DNA of 64,000 bases from assembly GCF_024198175.1 (NCBI RefSeq), contig NZ_JAJVKV010000018.1:1-64000 (forward strand), given 5' to 3'. Under the pieces are notes generated by a model. That model searched no databases. It worked only from the letters and a program-made list of their open reading frames with translations, and had not been told where the DNA came from. Origin of the DNA: Pyxidicoccus xibeiensis. Lineage in GTDB: Bacteria > Myxococcota > Myxococcia > Myxococcales > Myxococcaceae. Positions within the stretch are counted from its first letter, which is position 1, and every line of letters begins with the position of its first letter. The translations under genes were made by a program, and so were the position numbers. Shown here piece after piece: positions 44,510 to 52,015 of the stretch.

Positions 44510-45997
44510 ATGAACGCGACCGCGGCACCGGAAGTCAGCACAGGCGAAGTCAAGGCACGGGCCCTGAAGGGCATGTTCGTGCTGGCCGCGCGCACCGTGG
44601 CCTCGCAGGGCCTGCGGGTGGTGAGCGCGCTGTTCCTGTCCCGCCTCCTCTTTCCCTCGGACTACGGCCTGTTCGGCATCGTGTCCTATGCGGCGTCGCT
44701 GGGCGTGTTCCTGGGCGACCTGGGCCTGAGCGCCGCGCTGGTGCGCCAGCCGCACGAGCCCACCCGGAACGAGACCTTCACCATCTTCTGGTGCCACCAG
44801 GCGCTCACCGCCCTCGTCGTGGCCGCCGTCTGCGCGCTGGCGCCCCAGCTCACGGAGGGCTACGCGCTGGGCGCCGGCGCCGTACCCATGGTGTGGGCCC
44901 TGGCGCTGGGGCTGTTCCTGTCGTCGCTGCGGGTGATTCCGCTGATGGCGCTGGAGCGCAAGCTGGCCTTCCCCATCATCGCCCGCGCGGAGCTGGTGGA
45001 GAACGTCGCGCAGGTGGTCACCACCATCGGCCTGGCGGCGCTGGGCTTCGGCGCGTGGTCCCTGGCCCTGGGCGGCCTGGTGCGCGGCGTGGTGGGGCTG
45101 GTGTGCATCTGGTGGGCGTCGCCGTGGCGGCCCCAGGGCTCCTTCCAGCTGGACGTCCTCAAGCGGCTGCTGGGCTTCGGGCTGGCGTTCCAGCTCCCGC
45201 CCCTGGTGGCGGCGGTGGTGGCGGGCTGGGTGCCGCTGGTGGTGGGGCACATCCTGGGCAAGGAGGCGGTGGGCCTGGTGAACTGGGCCTGGGCGCTGGC
45301 CTCCACGCCGATGATGCTCAGCGTGGTGCTCAACCGCGTGGCCTTCCCGGCCTACTGCCGGCTGCAGGAGGACCCGGCGGGCTTCGCGGAGTACCTGCGC
45401 ACGTCGCTGCGGCGGCTGTCCGCGGTGCTTCTCGTGGCCATCCCCGCGGTGGTGCTGGTGCTGCCGGTGGTGGTGCCGCTGTTCTTCGGCGAGCGCTGGG
45501 CCCCGGCGGTGATGCTGGTGCAGTGGTTCAGCCTGGAGTGCGTGCTCACCACGCTCACCGGCCTGCTGGCCACCGCGCAGAACGCGGGCGGACGTCCGTG
45601 GGAGCGGCTGGCCGTCGTCGTGGGCGTGGGCGTGGCGAAGTGGGGCGTGGGCACCTGGGCCATCCACCGCTTCGGCCTGGTGGGCATCGGCCCGGTGGGC
45701 GTGCTGGTGGGGCTGGGCGAGCTGTGGGTGACGGCGTGGCTGGTGGCGCGCCTCAACCCGGCGCTGCGCGGGCTGGTGTCCCAGGTGGTGGAGCCGCTCA
45801 TCACGGTGGGCCTGCTGCTGGCGGGCGCGTGTGTGGCGGCGCTGCAACTGGTGGATGGTGCGCTGGTGCGGGCCCTGGTGGGGGCGGGGGTGTTCGCCGG
45901 GCTGGTGCTGGTGCGCGAGAAGCTGCCCGGAGCGCTGTCGCTCGTGGGCGAGCTGCGGGACATCGTTGGATTCGTGAGGACGCGAGGCGCTCGATGA
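44510..45997 (+). CDS. wzx: Wzx-type oligosaccharide flippase
   Basis: 495 residues with about 14 hydrophobic helices and the MOP/polysaccharide-transport signature: VLAARTVASQGLRVVSALFLSRLLFPSDYGLFG near the N-terminus and the GILG/YGLFGI pattern of lipopolysaccharide flippases. It should translocate undecaprenyl-linked repeat units to the periplasmic face for Wzy. ATG 44510 is chosen over the in-frame ATG 44480 because the latter adds only a Gly/Arg tail. Its stop overlaps the next GT start (ATGA). Subfamily is closer to WzxC than to MurJ. Confidence 0.9.
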   Translation: MNATAAPEVSTGEVKARALKGMFVLAARTVASQGLRVVSALFLSRLLFPSDYGLFGIVSYAASLGVFLGDLGLSAALVRQPHEPTRNETFTIFWCHQALTALVVAAVCALAPQLTEGYALGAGAVPMVWALALGLFLSSLRVIPLMALERKLAFPIIARAELVENVAQVVTTIGLAALGFGAWSLALGGLVRGVVGLVCIWWASPWRPQGSFQLDVLKRLLGFGLAFQLPPLVAAVVAGWVPLVVGHILGKEAVGLVNWAWALASTPMMLSVVLNRVAFPAYCRLQEDPAGFAEYLRTSLRRLSAVLLVAIPAVVLVLPVVVPLFFGERWAPAVMLVQWFSLECVLTTLTGLLATAQNAGGRPWERLAVVVGVGVAKWGVGTWAIHRFGLVGIGPVGVLVGLGELWVTAWLVARLNPALRGLVSQVVEPLITVGLLLAGACVAALQLVDGALVRALVGAGVFAGLVLVREKLPGALSLVGELRDIVGFVRTRGAR

Positions 45998-46944
45998 AGA
46001 AGCCCGACCTGGTCATCTCCATCGTCAACCACAGCAACCCGGAGCTGCTGCACGACTGCCTGCGGACGCTGTACGCGACGACGCGCGACATCTCCTTCGA
46101 GGTGTGGATTGTCGACAACGCCACCGACGGCCGCGGCGTCGAGGCGATGCGGCGCGACTTCCCGCAGGTGCGCTGGCTCTTCAACACCGAGCGCAAGGGC
46201 TTCTCCGCCAACCACAACCAGGTGCTGCGCGCGGCCCGGGCCCGCTACATCTGCATCTTCAACGACGACACCATCGTCCACGAAGGAGCGTTCGACGCGC
46301 TGGTGCGCTTCATGGACGAGCACCCCCGCGTGGGCATGGCGGGCGCGCGGCTGCTGAACGCGGACGGCACCATCCAGAACTGCACCTTCCGGTCCATGTC
46401 GCTGGCGGGGCAGCTGTTCGACCTGGTGTTCCTGCCGCGCCCGCTGCACTTCCTCAAGCAGCTGGAGATAGACCCGGCGCAGTACGGGCACGAGGAGGCC
46501 CGGGTGAGCTGGGTGCTGGGCGCGTGCATCGTCGTGCGCGAGGAGACGCTGGCGCAGGTGGGCCTGCTGGACGAGCAGATGTCCCCGCTGGGCAACACCG
46601 AGGACACGGACTGGTGCGTGCGCGCGTGGGAGGCCGGCTGGGAGGTGGCCTTCTGCCCGGAGGCGGTGATTACGCACCTGGCGAGCCGCTCGTTCCGGCC
46701 GTCCGCGACGGGGCATGACAAGGTGCGCGTGGAGCTGTGGCGCACGCGGCTGGCGTACTTCCGCAAGCACCATGGCCGGCTGCACGAGGCCGCGCTGCGG
46801 GCCATCCTGGTGGGGACGCTGCCGTACAACTCGGCGGTGCTGACGCAGACGCTGCTGCGCGGGCGGATGAGCCTGCCGGAGTACCGGCGCCAGCTGTCCA
46901 CCTTCCTGCGCATCTCCGAGATGGGCCTGCGCGCCCGGGTGTGA
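45994..46944 (+). CDS. Glycosyltransferase family 2 (rhamnosyltransferase-like)
   Basis: 316 residues, GT-A fold: VISIVNHSNPELLHDCLRTL (~7), WIVDNATDGRG (~37), FNDDTIVHEGAF with the DD metal-binding pair (~87) and the acceptor-side NTEDTDWCVRAWEAGWEV (~205), typical of WbbL-like rhamnosyltransferases. Coupled to wzx by an ATGA overlap. It adds a sugar to the lipid-linked repeat; rhamnose is suggested by similarity of motifs only. Confidence 0.9.
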   Translation: MKKPDLVISIVNHSNPELLHDCLRTLYATTRDISFEVWIVDNATDGRGVEAMRRDFPQVRWLFNTERKGFSANHNQVLRAARARYICIFNDDTIVHEGAFDALVRFMDEHPRVGMAGARLLNADGTIQNCTFRSMSLAGQLFDLVFLPRPLHFLKQLEIDPAQYGHEEARVSWVLGACIVVREETLAQVGLLDEQMSPLGNTEDTDWCVRAWEAGWEVAFCPEAVITHLASRSFRPSATGHDKVRVELWRTRLAYFRKHHGRLHEAALRAILVGTLPYNSAVLTQTLLRGRMSLPEYRRQLSTFLRISEMGLRARV

Positions 46945-46952
46945 GGCCGCGC

Positions 46953-47867
46953 ATGCCGTTCTTCTCCATCGTCATCCCCACGTACAACCGGGCGCGGCTG
47001 CTGGAGCAGACGCTCGCCTCGGTGTTCGCCCAGGAGGAGCCGGACTACGAGGTGCTCGTCGTGGACGACGGCTCCTCGGACGACACGCTGGAGACGCTGG
47101 CGCGCCACGGCGAGCGGGTGCGAGTGTTCCAGCAGCGCAACGCGGGCCCGGGTGCGGCGCGCAACCTGGGCATCCAGGAGGCCCGGGGCGAGTACGTGGC
47201 CTTCCTGGACAGTGACGACCTGTGGTTCCCCTGGACGCTGGCCACGTTCCGGCGCGTGCTGCGCGAGGGCGGGGCCTCGGTGGTGATGGCCACTCCGGTG
47301 GACTTCTCGCACCCCGAGGAGCTGGCCGGGGTGACGCGCGCGCCGCTCCAGGTGCTGCGCTTCGCGGACTACCTGGCGAGCGCGGCGGACCGGACACCGC
47401 GCACGGCCTGCGCGGTGGTGGTGCGCACGGAGGCGCTGCGGCGGGTGGGCGGCTTCACCCCGCTGCGCATGAGCGCCGAGGACTATGACCTGCTGTACCG
47501 GCTGGGCACGGAGCCGGGCTTCGCGTGGGTGCGGGCCCCGGTGACGCTGGGCTACCGCAAGCACGCGGGCTCGACGTCCACGTCGCTGGAGTCGCACCAC
47601 CGGGGCACGCTGTACCAGCTGGAGCAGGAGCGGCTGGGGCGCTACCCGGGTGGCGACGCCCGCAGGCATGAGCGGCTGGACATGCTCCTGTACGGCCTGC
47701 GCCACGTGACGCTCTGGCTGCTGGCGGAGCGCCGGGGGGACCTGGCGCTGGACCTCTACTGGCGCGGCCTGCGGTTCCACCTGGCCGCGCCGCGCTGGCG
47801 CTTCCTGCTGGGCTTCCCACCCTGGGCGGTGGCCACCTCCGTGCGCCAGCGCGTGGTGCGACGCTAG
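46953..47867 (+). CDS. Glycosyltransferase family 2
   Basis: 304 residues, GT-A fold with SIVIPTYNRARLLEQTLASV (~5), VVDDGSSDDT (~37), GAARNLGIQEARGEYVAFLDSDD (~66-88, DSDD metal motif) and AEDYDLLYRLG (~179). Eight bases after the previous GT2. Its TAG stop shares four bases (CTAG) with the stop of the convergent DUF2780 gene. Specificity unknown. Confidence 0.92.
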   Translation: MPFFSIVIPTYNRARLLEQTLASVFAQEEPDYEVLVVDDGSSDDTLETLARHGERVRVFQQRNAGPGAARNLGIQEARGEYVAFLDSDDLWFPWTLATFRRVLREGGASVVMATPVDFSHPEELAGVTRAPLQVLRFADYLASAADRTPRTACAVVVRTEALRRVGGFTPLRMSAEDYDLLYRLGTEPGFAWVRAPVTLGYRKHAGSTSTSLESHHRGTLYQLEQERLGRYPGGDARRHERLDMLLYGLRHVTLWLLAERRGDLALDLYWRGLRFHLAAPRWRFLLGFPPWAVATSVRQRVVRR

Positions 47868-48403
47868 CGGCCGCCGCCCATCAGCCCACCCAGCATTCCT
47901 CCCAGGCCGCCGCCTCCGCTGCCGGGGCCTCCGCCTCCCGCGCCGGCCAGCATCGGCACCACCGCGAGAATCTTGCCCACCAGGCCCGGGTCCAGCCGGG
48001 ACTTGAGGAAGTCGAGCAGCAGCGGAGCCACCAGCGTGGCCTTGCTCGCGTCGATGTTGAAGCGTCCTAGCAGGGAGACGACGGCGGCCACCTCGCCGGC
48101 CTGCGCCGCCGCTCCACCGAGCGCGCTCAGCATGCCGCCCGCGCCGCCTTCCTGGCCGCCCATGAGCCCGCCCAGCGCGCCCATCAGCCCGCCTTCCTGG
48201 GGCCCGGGGGTGGATGCCGCGGGGGTGGAGGAGCGCTGCCAGGTGTCCATCTCCGGAACCGCGCGGCCCAGCTGGTCCGCGGCGTCCGGGCCCAGCTTCT
48301 CCTTCACCGTGCCCTGCACCAGCTTCAGCAGCGAGCCCGCCACCCCCTGCGCCTGCGTCCCATTCACTCCGAGCTGCTGTGAGAGCTGTCCGATGAGGTC
48401 CAT
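47864..48403 (-). CDS. DUF2780-like protein
   Basis: 179 residues, no signal peptide. N-terminal helices (LIGQLSQQLGVNGTQAQGVAGSLL) then a Gly/Met-rich linker (GGLMGALGGLMGGQEGG), a helical core (~100-150, LGRFNIDASKATLVAPLLLDFLKSRL) and a Gly-rich tail. The pattern QLGVNxxQAxGGAGxLL is that of DUF2780/VcgC-type proteins of unknown function. ATG 48403 has AAAGGAG upstream; the much longer frame is a shadow of the ROK gene. Confidence 0.75.
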   Translation of the reverse strand: MDLIGQLSQQLGVNGTQAQGVAGSLLKLVQGTVKEKLGPDAADQLGRAVPEMDTWQRSSTPAASTPGPQEGGLMGALGGLMGGQEGGAGGMLSALGGAAAQAGEVAAVVSLLGRFNIDASKATLVAPLLLDFLKSRLDPGLVGKILAVVPMLAGAGGGGPGSGGGGLGGMLGGLMGGGR

Positions 48404-48643
48404 CCCGTGCTCCTTTCGTGTGCCGCGTCCGCCTGGAAGGCCCCGTTCTACTGGTCCCGGCGCCCGGCGCGCACGGACTGAAGATGAAGCGTTCGCCACG
48501 GACAGGTGAGCGCTCGGCTGCGGGAAGCGCTGAGGGGGATGGTTGCCTCCCTGCCCTCCTGGCGCTTGCCGTCCGGGACTCGGGGCGCTGCGCATCTTCG
48601 TGGGGAGGCACGGGCGCAGGGCACGAGAACCCGGAGGCGTGAG
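48404..48643. promoter_or_regulatory. Divergent promoter region, DUF2780 / ROK kinase
   Basis: 240 bp between two divergent starts. GGAGG at 48633 serves the ROK gene and AAAGGAG the other. No convincing promoter pair was recognised; short frames here look like shadows. Confidence 0.4.
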
Positions 48644-49669
48644 ATGGACGAGGCCACCCCGGTGGAGGTCGAGGCGACGAAGGAGCCTTCCCCCGACAAG
48701 TCGCGGGCCTGGGGAGGCATCGACCTGGGCGGGACGAAAATCGAGGCCGTCATCATCGACGCCAGCGGCACCGTGCTCGGACAGACGCGCCACCCCACGC
48801 CGGGAGACGGCAGCCCGGGGGACGTCGTGAAGGCGATGTATGGCGCGCTGAGGGAGGCGGCGCGCGCGGCGGGCCTGACGCCCCAGCAGCTCGCGGGCGT
48901 GGGGGTGGGCGCTCCCGGCTCGGTGGATGCCAACGGGGGCACGCTGGCGCACGTCAGCAACGTGGGAAAGGGCTGGTCGGACCCGTACCCCGTGGCGGGC
49001 GACCTGGGAGACCTGGTCGAGGGCCGGGTGGTGATTGGCAACGACGTGCAGGTGGCGGTGGCGGCGGAGTACCGGCTGGGCGCGGGCCGGCCCTACCGCT
49101 CGGTGCTGGGCGTGTGGTGGGGCACCGGCGTGGGCGGTGGGCTGGTGCTGGACGGCACGCCCTGGCGCGGGCGCGGCGCGGCGGGCGAGATTGGCCACGT
49201 GGTGGTGAAGCCGGGCGGCGCGCGCTGCGGCTGCGGCCGGCGCGGCTGCATGGAGGCCTACGCGGGCCGTGCCTCCATGGAGCGCAGGGCGCGCAAGGCC
49301 GAGCGCCGGGGGGAGAAGACCCTCCTCTTCGAGCTGATGCGCAAGAAGGGGCGTCCCCGCCTGACGAGCAGTGTCTGGGCCAAGGCCCTGGAGCACGAGG
49401 ACGCGCTGGCCACGCGGCTCATCGACCGCGCGGTGATGATGCTGGGCGCGGGCCTCGCCTCCGCCATCAACCTGCTGGACGTGGAGGCCGTGATTCTCGG
49501 AGGCGGGCTGGGCACGCGGCTCGGGCCCGGGTTCGCGGACCGCATCCACGAAGCCATGGCCCCGCACATCTTCGTCCCCGAGCGCCAGCCTCCGGTGCTG
49601 CTCGCGGAGCTGGGCGAGCTGTCCGGCGCCATCGGCGCGGCGCTGCTGGCCGAGCCACCGATGAAGTGA
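48644..49669 (+). CDS. ROK family sugar kinase (glucokinase-like)
   Basis: 341 residues. Phosphate-binding motif GGIDLGGTKIEAVI (~24-37), catalytic-Asp strand IGNDVQVAVAAE (~127), and the ROK zinc site H185 with C195, C197 and C202 in CGCGRRGC. The glucose-binding EIGH and CMEAYAG motifs favour glucokinase over a ROK repressor, and there is no DNA-binding domain. It would supply hexose-6-phosphate, perhaps for the nucleotide sugars used by the cluster. ATG 48644 after GGAGG. Ends four bases from the convergent acyltransferase gene. Confidence 0.9.
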   Translation: MDEATPVEVEATKEPSPDKSRAWGGIDLGGTKIEAVIIDASGTVLGQTRHPTPGDGSPGDVVKAMYGALREAARAAGLTPQQLAGVGVGAPGSVDANGGTLAHVSNVGKGWSDPYPVAGDLGDLVEGRVVIGNDVQVAVAAEYRLGAGRPYRSVLGVWWGTGVGGGLVLDGTPWRGRGAAGEIGHVVVKPGGARCGCGRRGCMEAYAGRASMERRARKAERRGEKTLLFELMRKKGRPRLTSSVWAKALEHEDALATRLIDRAVMMLGAGLASAINLLDVEAVILGGGLGTRLGPGFADRIHEAMAPHIFVPERQPPVLLAELGELSGAIGAALLAEPPMK

Positions 49670-49673
49670 AGGG

Positions 49674-50870
49674 CTACGGAGGCGTGGCCACGGGCGCGGG
49701 CGCGTCCGTTCCAGCCGCCTCGCGGGCAGCCGGCCGGGGCAGCAGCCTGTCCCTCAGCCGCAGGAAGGGCTTCTCCACCGTCACGTACGTCACCCACGCG
49801 ACGGCCAGCGTGGCGCCCAGGAACGCCAGCAGGTCCAGGCCCCACGCGCCCAGCGTCAGGTGCTTGCGCTCGAAGACCCGCACCACCGGCCCGTGCCACA
49901 GGTAGGCGCCGTAGGAGAGCATCGCCACCTGCTGGATGCCCCACCGCGGCGCGGCCGGCAGCTTCAGGGACTCCACGCCCACCAGCACCAGCGCGAAGCC
50001 CGCGGCCAGCGCGGAGAACACCCAGACGCCCACCCCGTCCAGCAGCAGCGGGCCCGCCCGGCCGATGGCGACGGCCAGCACCGCCACACCCAGCGCGCCG
50101 CACCCCGCGCGCCGCGCCGCGCTCCACTGGCGCCACACGGGGGCCGTCTTCGCCAGGAACACGCCCATGGCCAGCCCGTCCAGGTGCAGGTGCGTGGGCC
50201 AGCTGAGCAGGGCCGGCAGCTCGTGCGGCGGCATGTCCGTGGGCAGCTGCCGCCACACGAGCCAGCGGGCCACCAGGCTCACCCCCACCGGCAGCAGCCA
50301 CGCGAGCGCGGGCCAGTGGCGGCCCCGGAGCCCGAAGGCCAGCAGCGGCAGCACCAGGTAGAAGTGCTCCTCCACGCACAGCGACCAGCTCTGCTCGAAG
50401 TCGCGCGCGTCCAGGAAGTTCTGGAGGAAGAGCGCGTAGTGCCAGCCTCCGCCCACGAAGGGCGTGCCGAAGGTCCACGGCTTGAGCGCGTAGAAGGCCA
50501 GCACCACGAAGTAGAGCGGCAGCGTGCGCACCCACCGCTTCACCCAGAAGGCCCGCAGCCGCGAGCCGAGGTCCGGCTCCGCCAGCGGACCGAACACCTG
50601 CCGGCCGATGAGGTAGCCGGAGAGCACGAAGAACAGGTCCACCCCCATCCACCCGTGGGCGAAGGCGAAGCGCAGGCCAGGGCCCACGGCGTCGCGGATG
50701 ACCGCCGGCGCATGGAAGAAGAGCACCGCGAGGATGGCCAGGGCCCGCAGCACGTCCAGGCCGTCCAGCCGTGCCGCCGGGGTGTGAGCGGTGGTGACGC
50801 CCTCGCTCATGGAAGTCTTCGCCGGGATGGGGATGGCATGGGTCGGCAGGCAGGCGTCAGGGGCGGGCAT
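49674..50870 (-). CDS. Acyltransferase 3 family membrane protein
   Basis: 398 residues, about ten membrane helices. N-terminal signature LDGLDVLRALAILAVLFFHAP with the conserved His, then GWMGVDLFFVLSGYLIG and QSWSLCVEEHFYLVLPLL, as in O-acetyltransferases such as OafA. It probably O-acetylates the polysaccharide or its repeat unit. Two starts are possible: ATG 50870 and ATG 50810, 20 codons downstream, where the family domain begins. A promoter-like element overlaps the first ATG, so the later start may be the true one. Confidence 0.88.
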   Translation of the reverse strand: MPAPDACLPTHAIPIPAKTSMSEGVTTAHTPAARLDGLDVLRALAILAVLFFHAPAVIRDAVGPGLRFAFAHGWMGVDLFFVLSGYLIGRQVFGPLAEPDLGSRLRAFWVKRWVRTLPLYFVVLAFYALKPWTFGTPFVGGGWHYALFLQNFLDARDFEQSWSLCVEEHFYLVLPLLAFGLRGRHWPALAWLLPVGVSLVARWLVWRQLPTDMPPHELPALLSWPTHLHLDGLAMGVFLAKTAPVWRQWSAARRAGCGALGVAVLAVAIGRAGPLLLDGVGVWVFSALAAGFALVLVGVESLKLPAAPRWGIQQVAMLSYGAYLWHGPVVRVFERKHLTLGAWGLDLLAFLGATLAVAWVTYVTVEKPFLRLRDRLLPRPAAREAAGTDAPAPVATPP

Positions 50871-50913
50871 TGTCTTTCACGGCGCCGCGCAGTCAACAGC
50901 GGCCAGGGAGGCG
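50868..50913 (-). promoter_or_regulatory. Promoter-like element shared with the other acyltransferase gene (copy A)
   Basis: On the coding strand: CGCCTCCCTGGC, 5 nt, TTGACT, 16 nt, GACAAT, the last overlapping ATG 50870. The same arrangement with identical spacing occurs at 55014-55059. The two segments align without gaps at 38 of 53 positions by my count. Confidence 0.5.
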
Positions 50914-50966
50914 GCCGTCCGCTGGGCGGAAGGGACATGCCGCCCAGGCGCTACGCCGGGCACGTC

Positions 50967-50972
50967 TATACT
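50967..50972 (+). promoter_or_regulatory. TATACT -10-like hexamer just before the FkbM gene
   Basis: TATACT lies only seven bases before ATG 50979, so if used the transcript would be nearly leaderless. No good -35 is seen 16-18 bp upstream. Confidence 0.25.
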
Positions 50973-50978
50973 CCGGCC

Positions 50979-51887
50979 ATGCTTCGTCGGCTCGCCCAGC
51001 GCCTCAACAAGCCTGAGTACTTCTTCCGGCCAGCACAGCTGCTGAAGCGGCTGAGCCGGCCGCGCTGGCTCAATGGGACCGCCGAGCGCGAGCTGCTGCT
51101 GCCCTGGGGCCTGAAGCTGCGGGTCCACCCCCGGGAGAACATCGGGCTGTCCGTGCTGCACCTGGGCATCTACGACCTCGTCGTCACCGAGACGCTCCAC
51201 CGCCTCATCGACCCTGGCGAGCACGTGGCGGACGTGGGGGCCAACCTGGGCTACATGACCAGCCTGATGGCCCGGCGGGTCGGCCGCCACGGCCGCGTCG
51301 TCTCCTTCGAGCCCCACCCGCTGCTCTTCACCCGGCTGCAGGAGAACATCGCGCGCTGGAGGGACGTGCCGGACCTGGGCACCGTCACGCCCGTCCGCGC
51401 GGCCGTCGCCGACAGGGTGGCCGAGGGACAGCTCGTCGTGCCCGCCGGCTTCGAGAGCAACAACGGCCTGTCCTTCGTCGCCACGGACGCCGTGGCGGAC
51501 GCGAGGGAGCGCATCCGCATCCAGCTCACCACGCTGGACGCCCACTTCTCCGACGCTCCAGCGCCCGCCGTCGTCAAGATAGACACCGAGGGCAACGAGG
51601 CCTCGGTCTTCGCGGGAGCGGACCGGCTGCTCACGAGCGAGCAGGGCATCCGCGACATCGTCTTCGAGGACCACGGTGCGTACCCGACGCCCGCCATGCG
51701 GCGCGTGGAGGAGCGGGGCTACACCCTGTTCCAGCTGAGGAAGGAGTTCACCGGCCCCGGGCTGGCGGATGCCCGCCAGGCGCTGCCCGAGGGCATGTGG
51801 GAGCCGACGAGCTACCTGGCCACCCGGGATGCCACGCGTGCCCGCTTGCGGCTGTCCGTCAGCGGCTGGAAGTGCCTGCGAGGCTGA
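50979..51887 (+). CDS. FkbM-family methyltransferase
   Basis: 302 residues. SAM-binding motif HVADVGANLGYMTSLMARRVG (~83-103) read with SFEPHPLLFTRLQENI (~110) and the FkbM hallmark VVKIDTEGNEASVFAGAD (~203-220). FkbM proteins O-methylate sugars or polyketides; here a polysaccharide sugar is likely. ATG 50979 is preferred to ATG 50937, whose ribosome site would be only two bases away. Divergent from the acyltransferase. Confidence 0.88.
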   Translation: MLRRLAQRLNKPEYFFRPAQLLKRLSRPRWLNGTAERELLLPWGLKLRVHPRENIGLSVLHLGIYDLVVTETLHRLIDPGEHVADVGANLGYMTSLMARRVGRHGRVVSFEPHPLLFTRLQENIARWRDVPDLGTVTPVRAAVADRVAEGQLVVPAGFESNNGLSFVATDAVADARERIRIQLTTLDAHFSDAPAPAVVKIDTEGNEASVFAGADRLLTSEQGIRDIVFEDHGAYPTPAMRRVEERGYTLFQLRKEFTGPGLADARQALPEGMWEPTSYLATRDATRARLRLSVSGWKCLRG

Positions 51888-52015
51888 CGACGGGCCGCGC
51901 CCTGCTCGCGCAGCAGTCAGGCGATGGAGCGGTCCGGCGTTGCACTTTCGTTTCAGTTCATGGAATAGACCTGTGAGGGTCCTGTCCGTGACCGAATGAC
52001 TGGAGAAGCTCGCAG

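Noticed and set aside
48418..48642. 74-codon frame between DUF2780 and ROK genes
   Set aside because: No start context, no fold-like pattern; lies over the divergent promoters.
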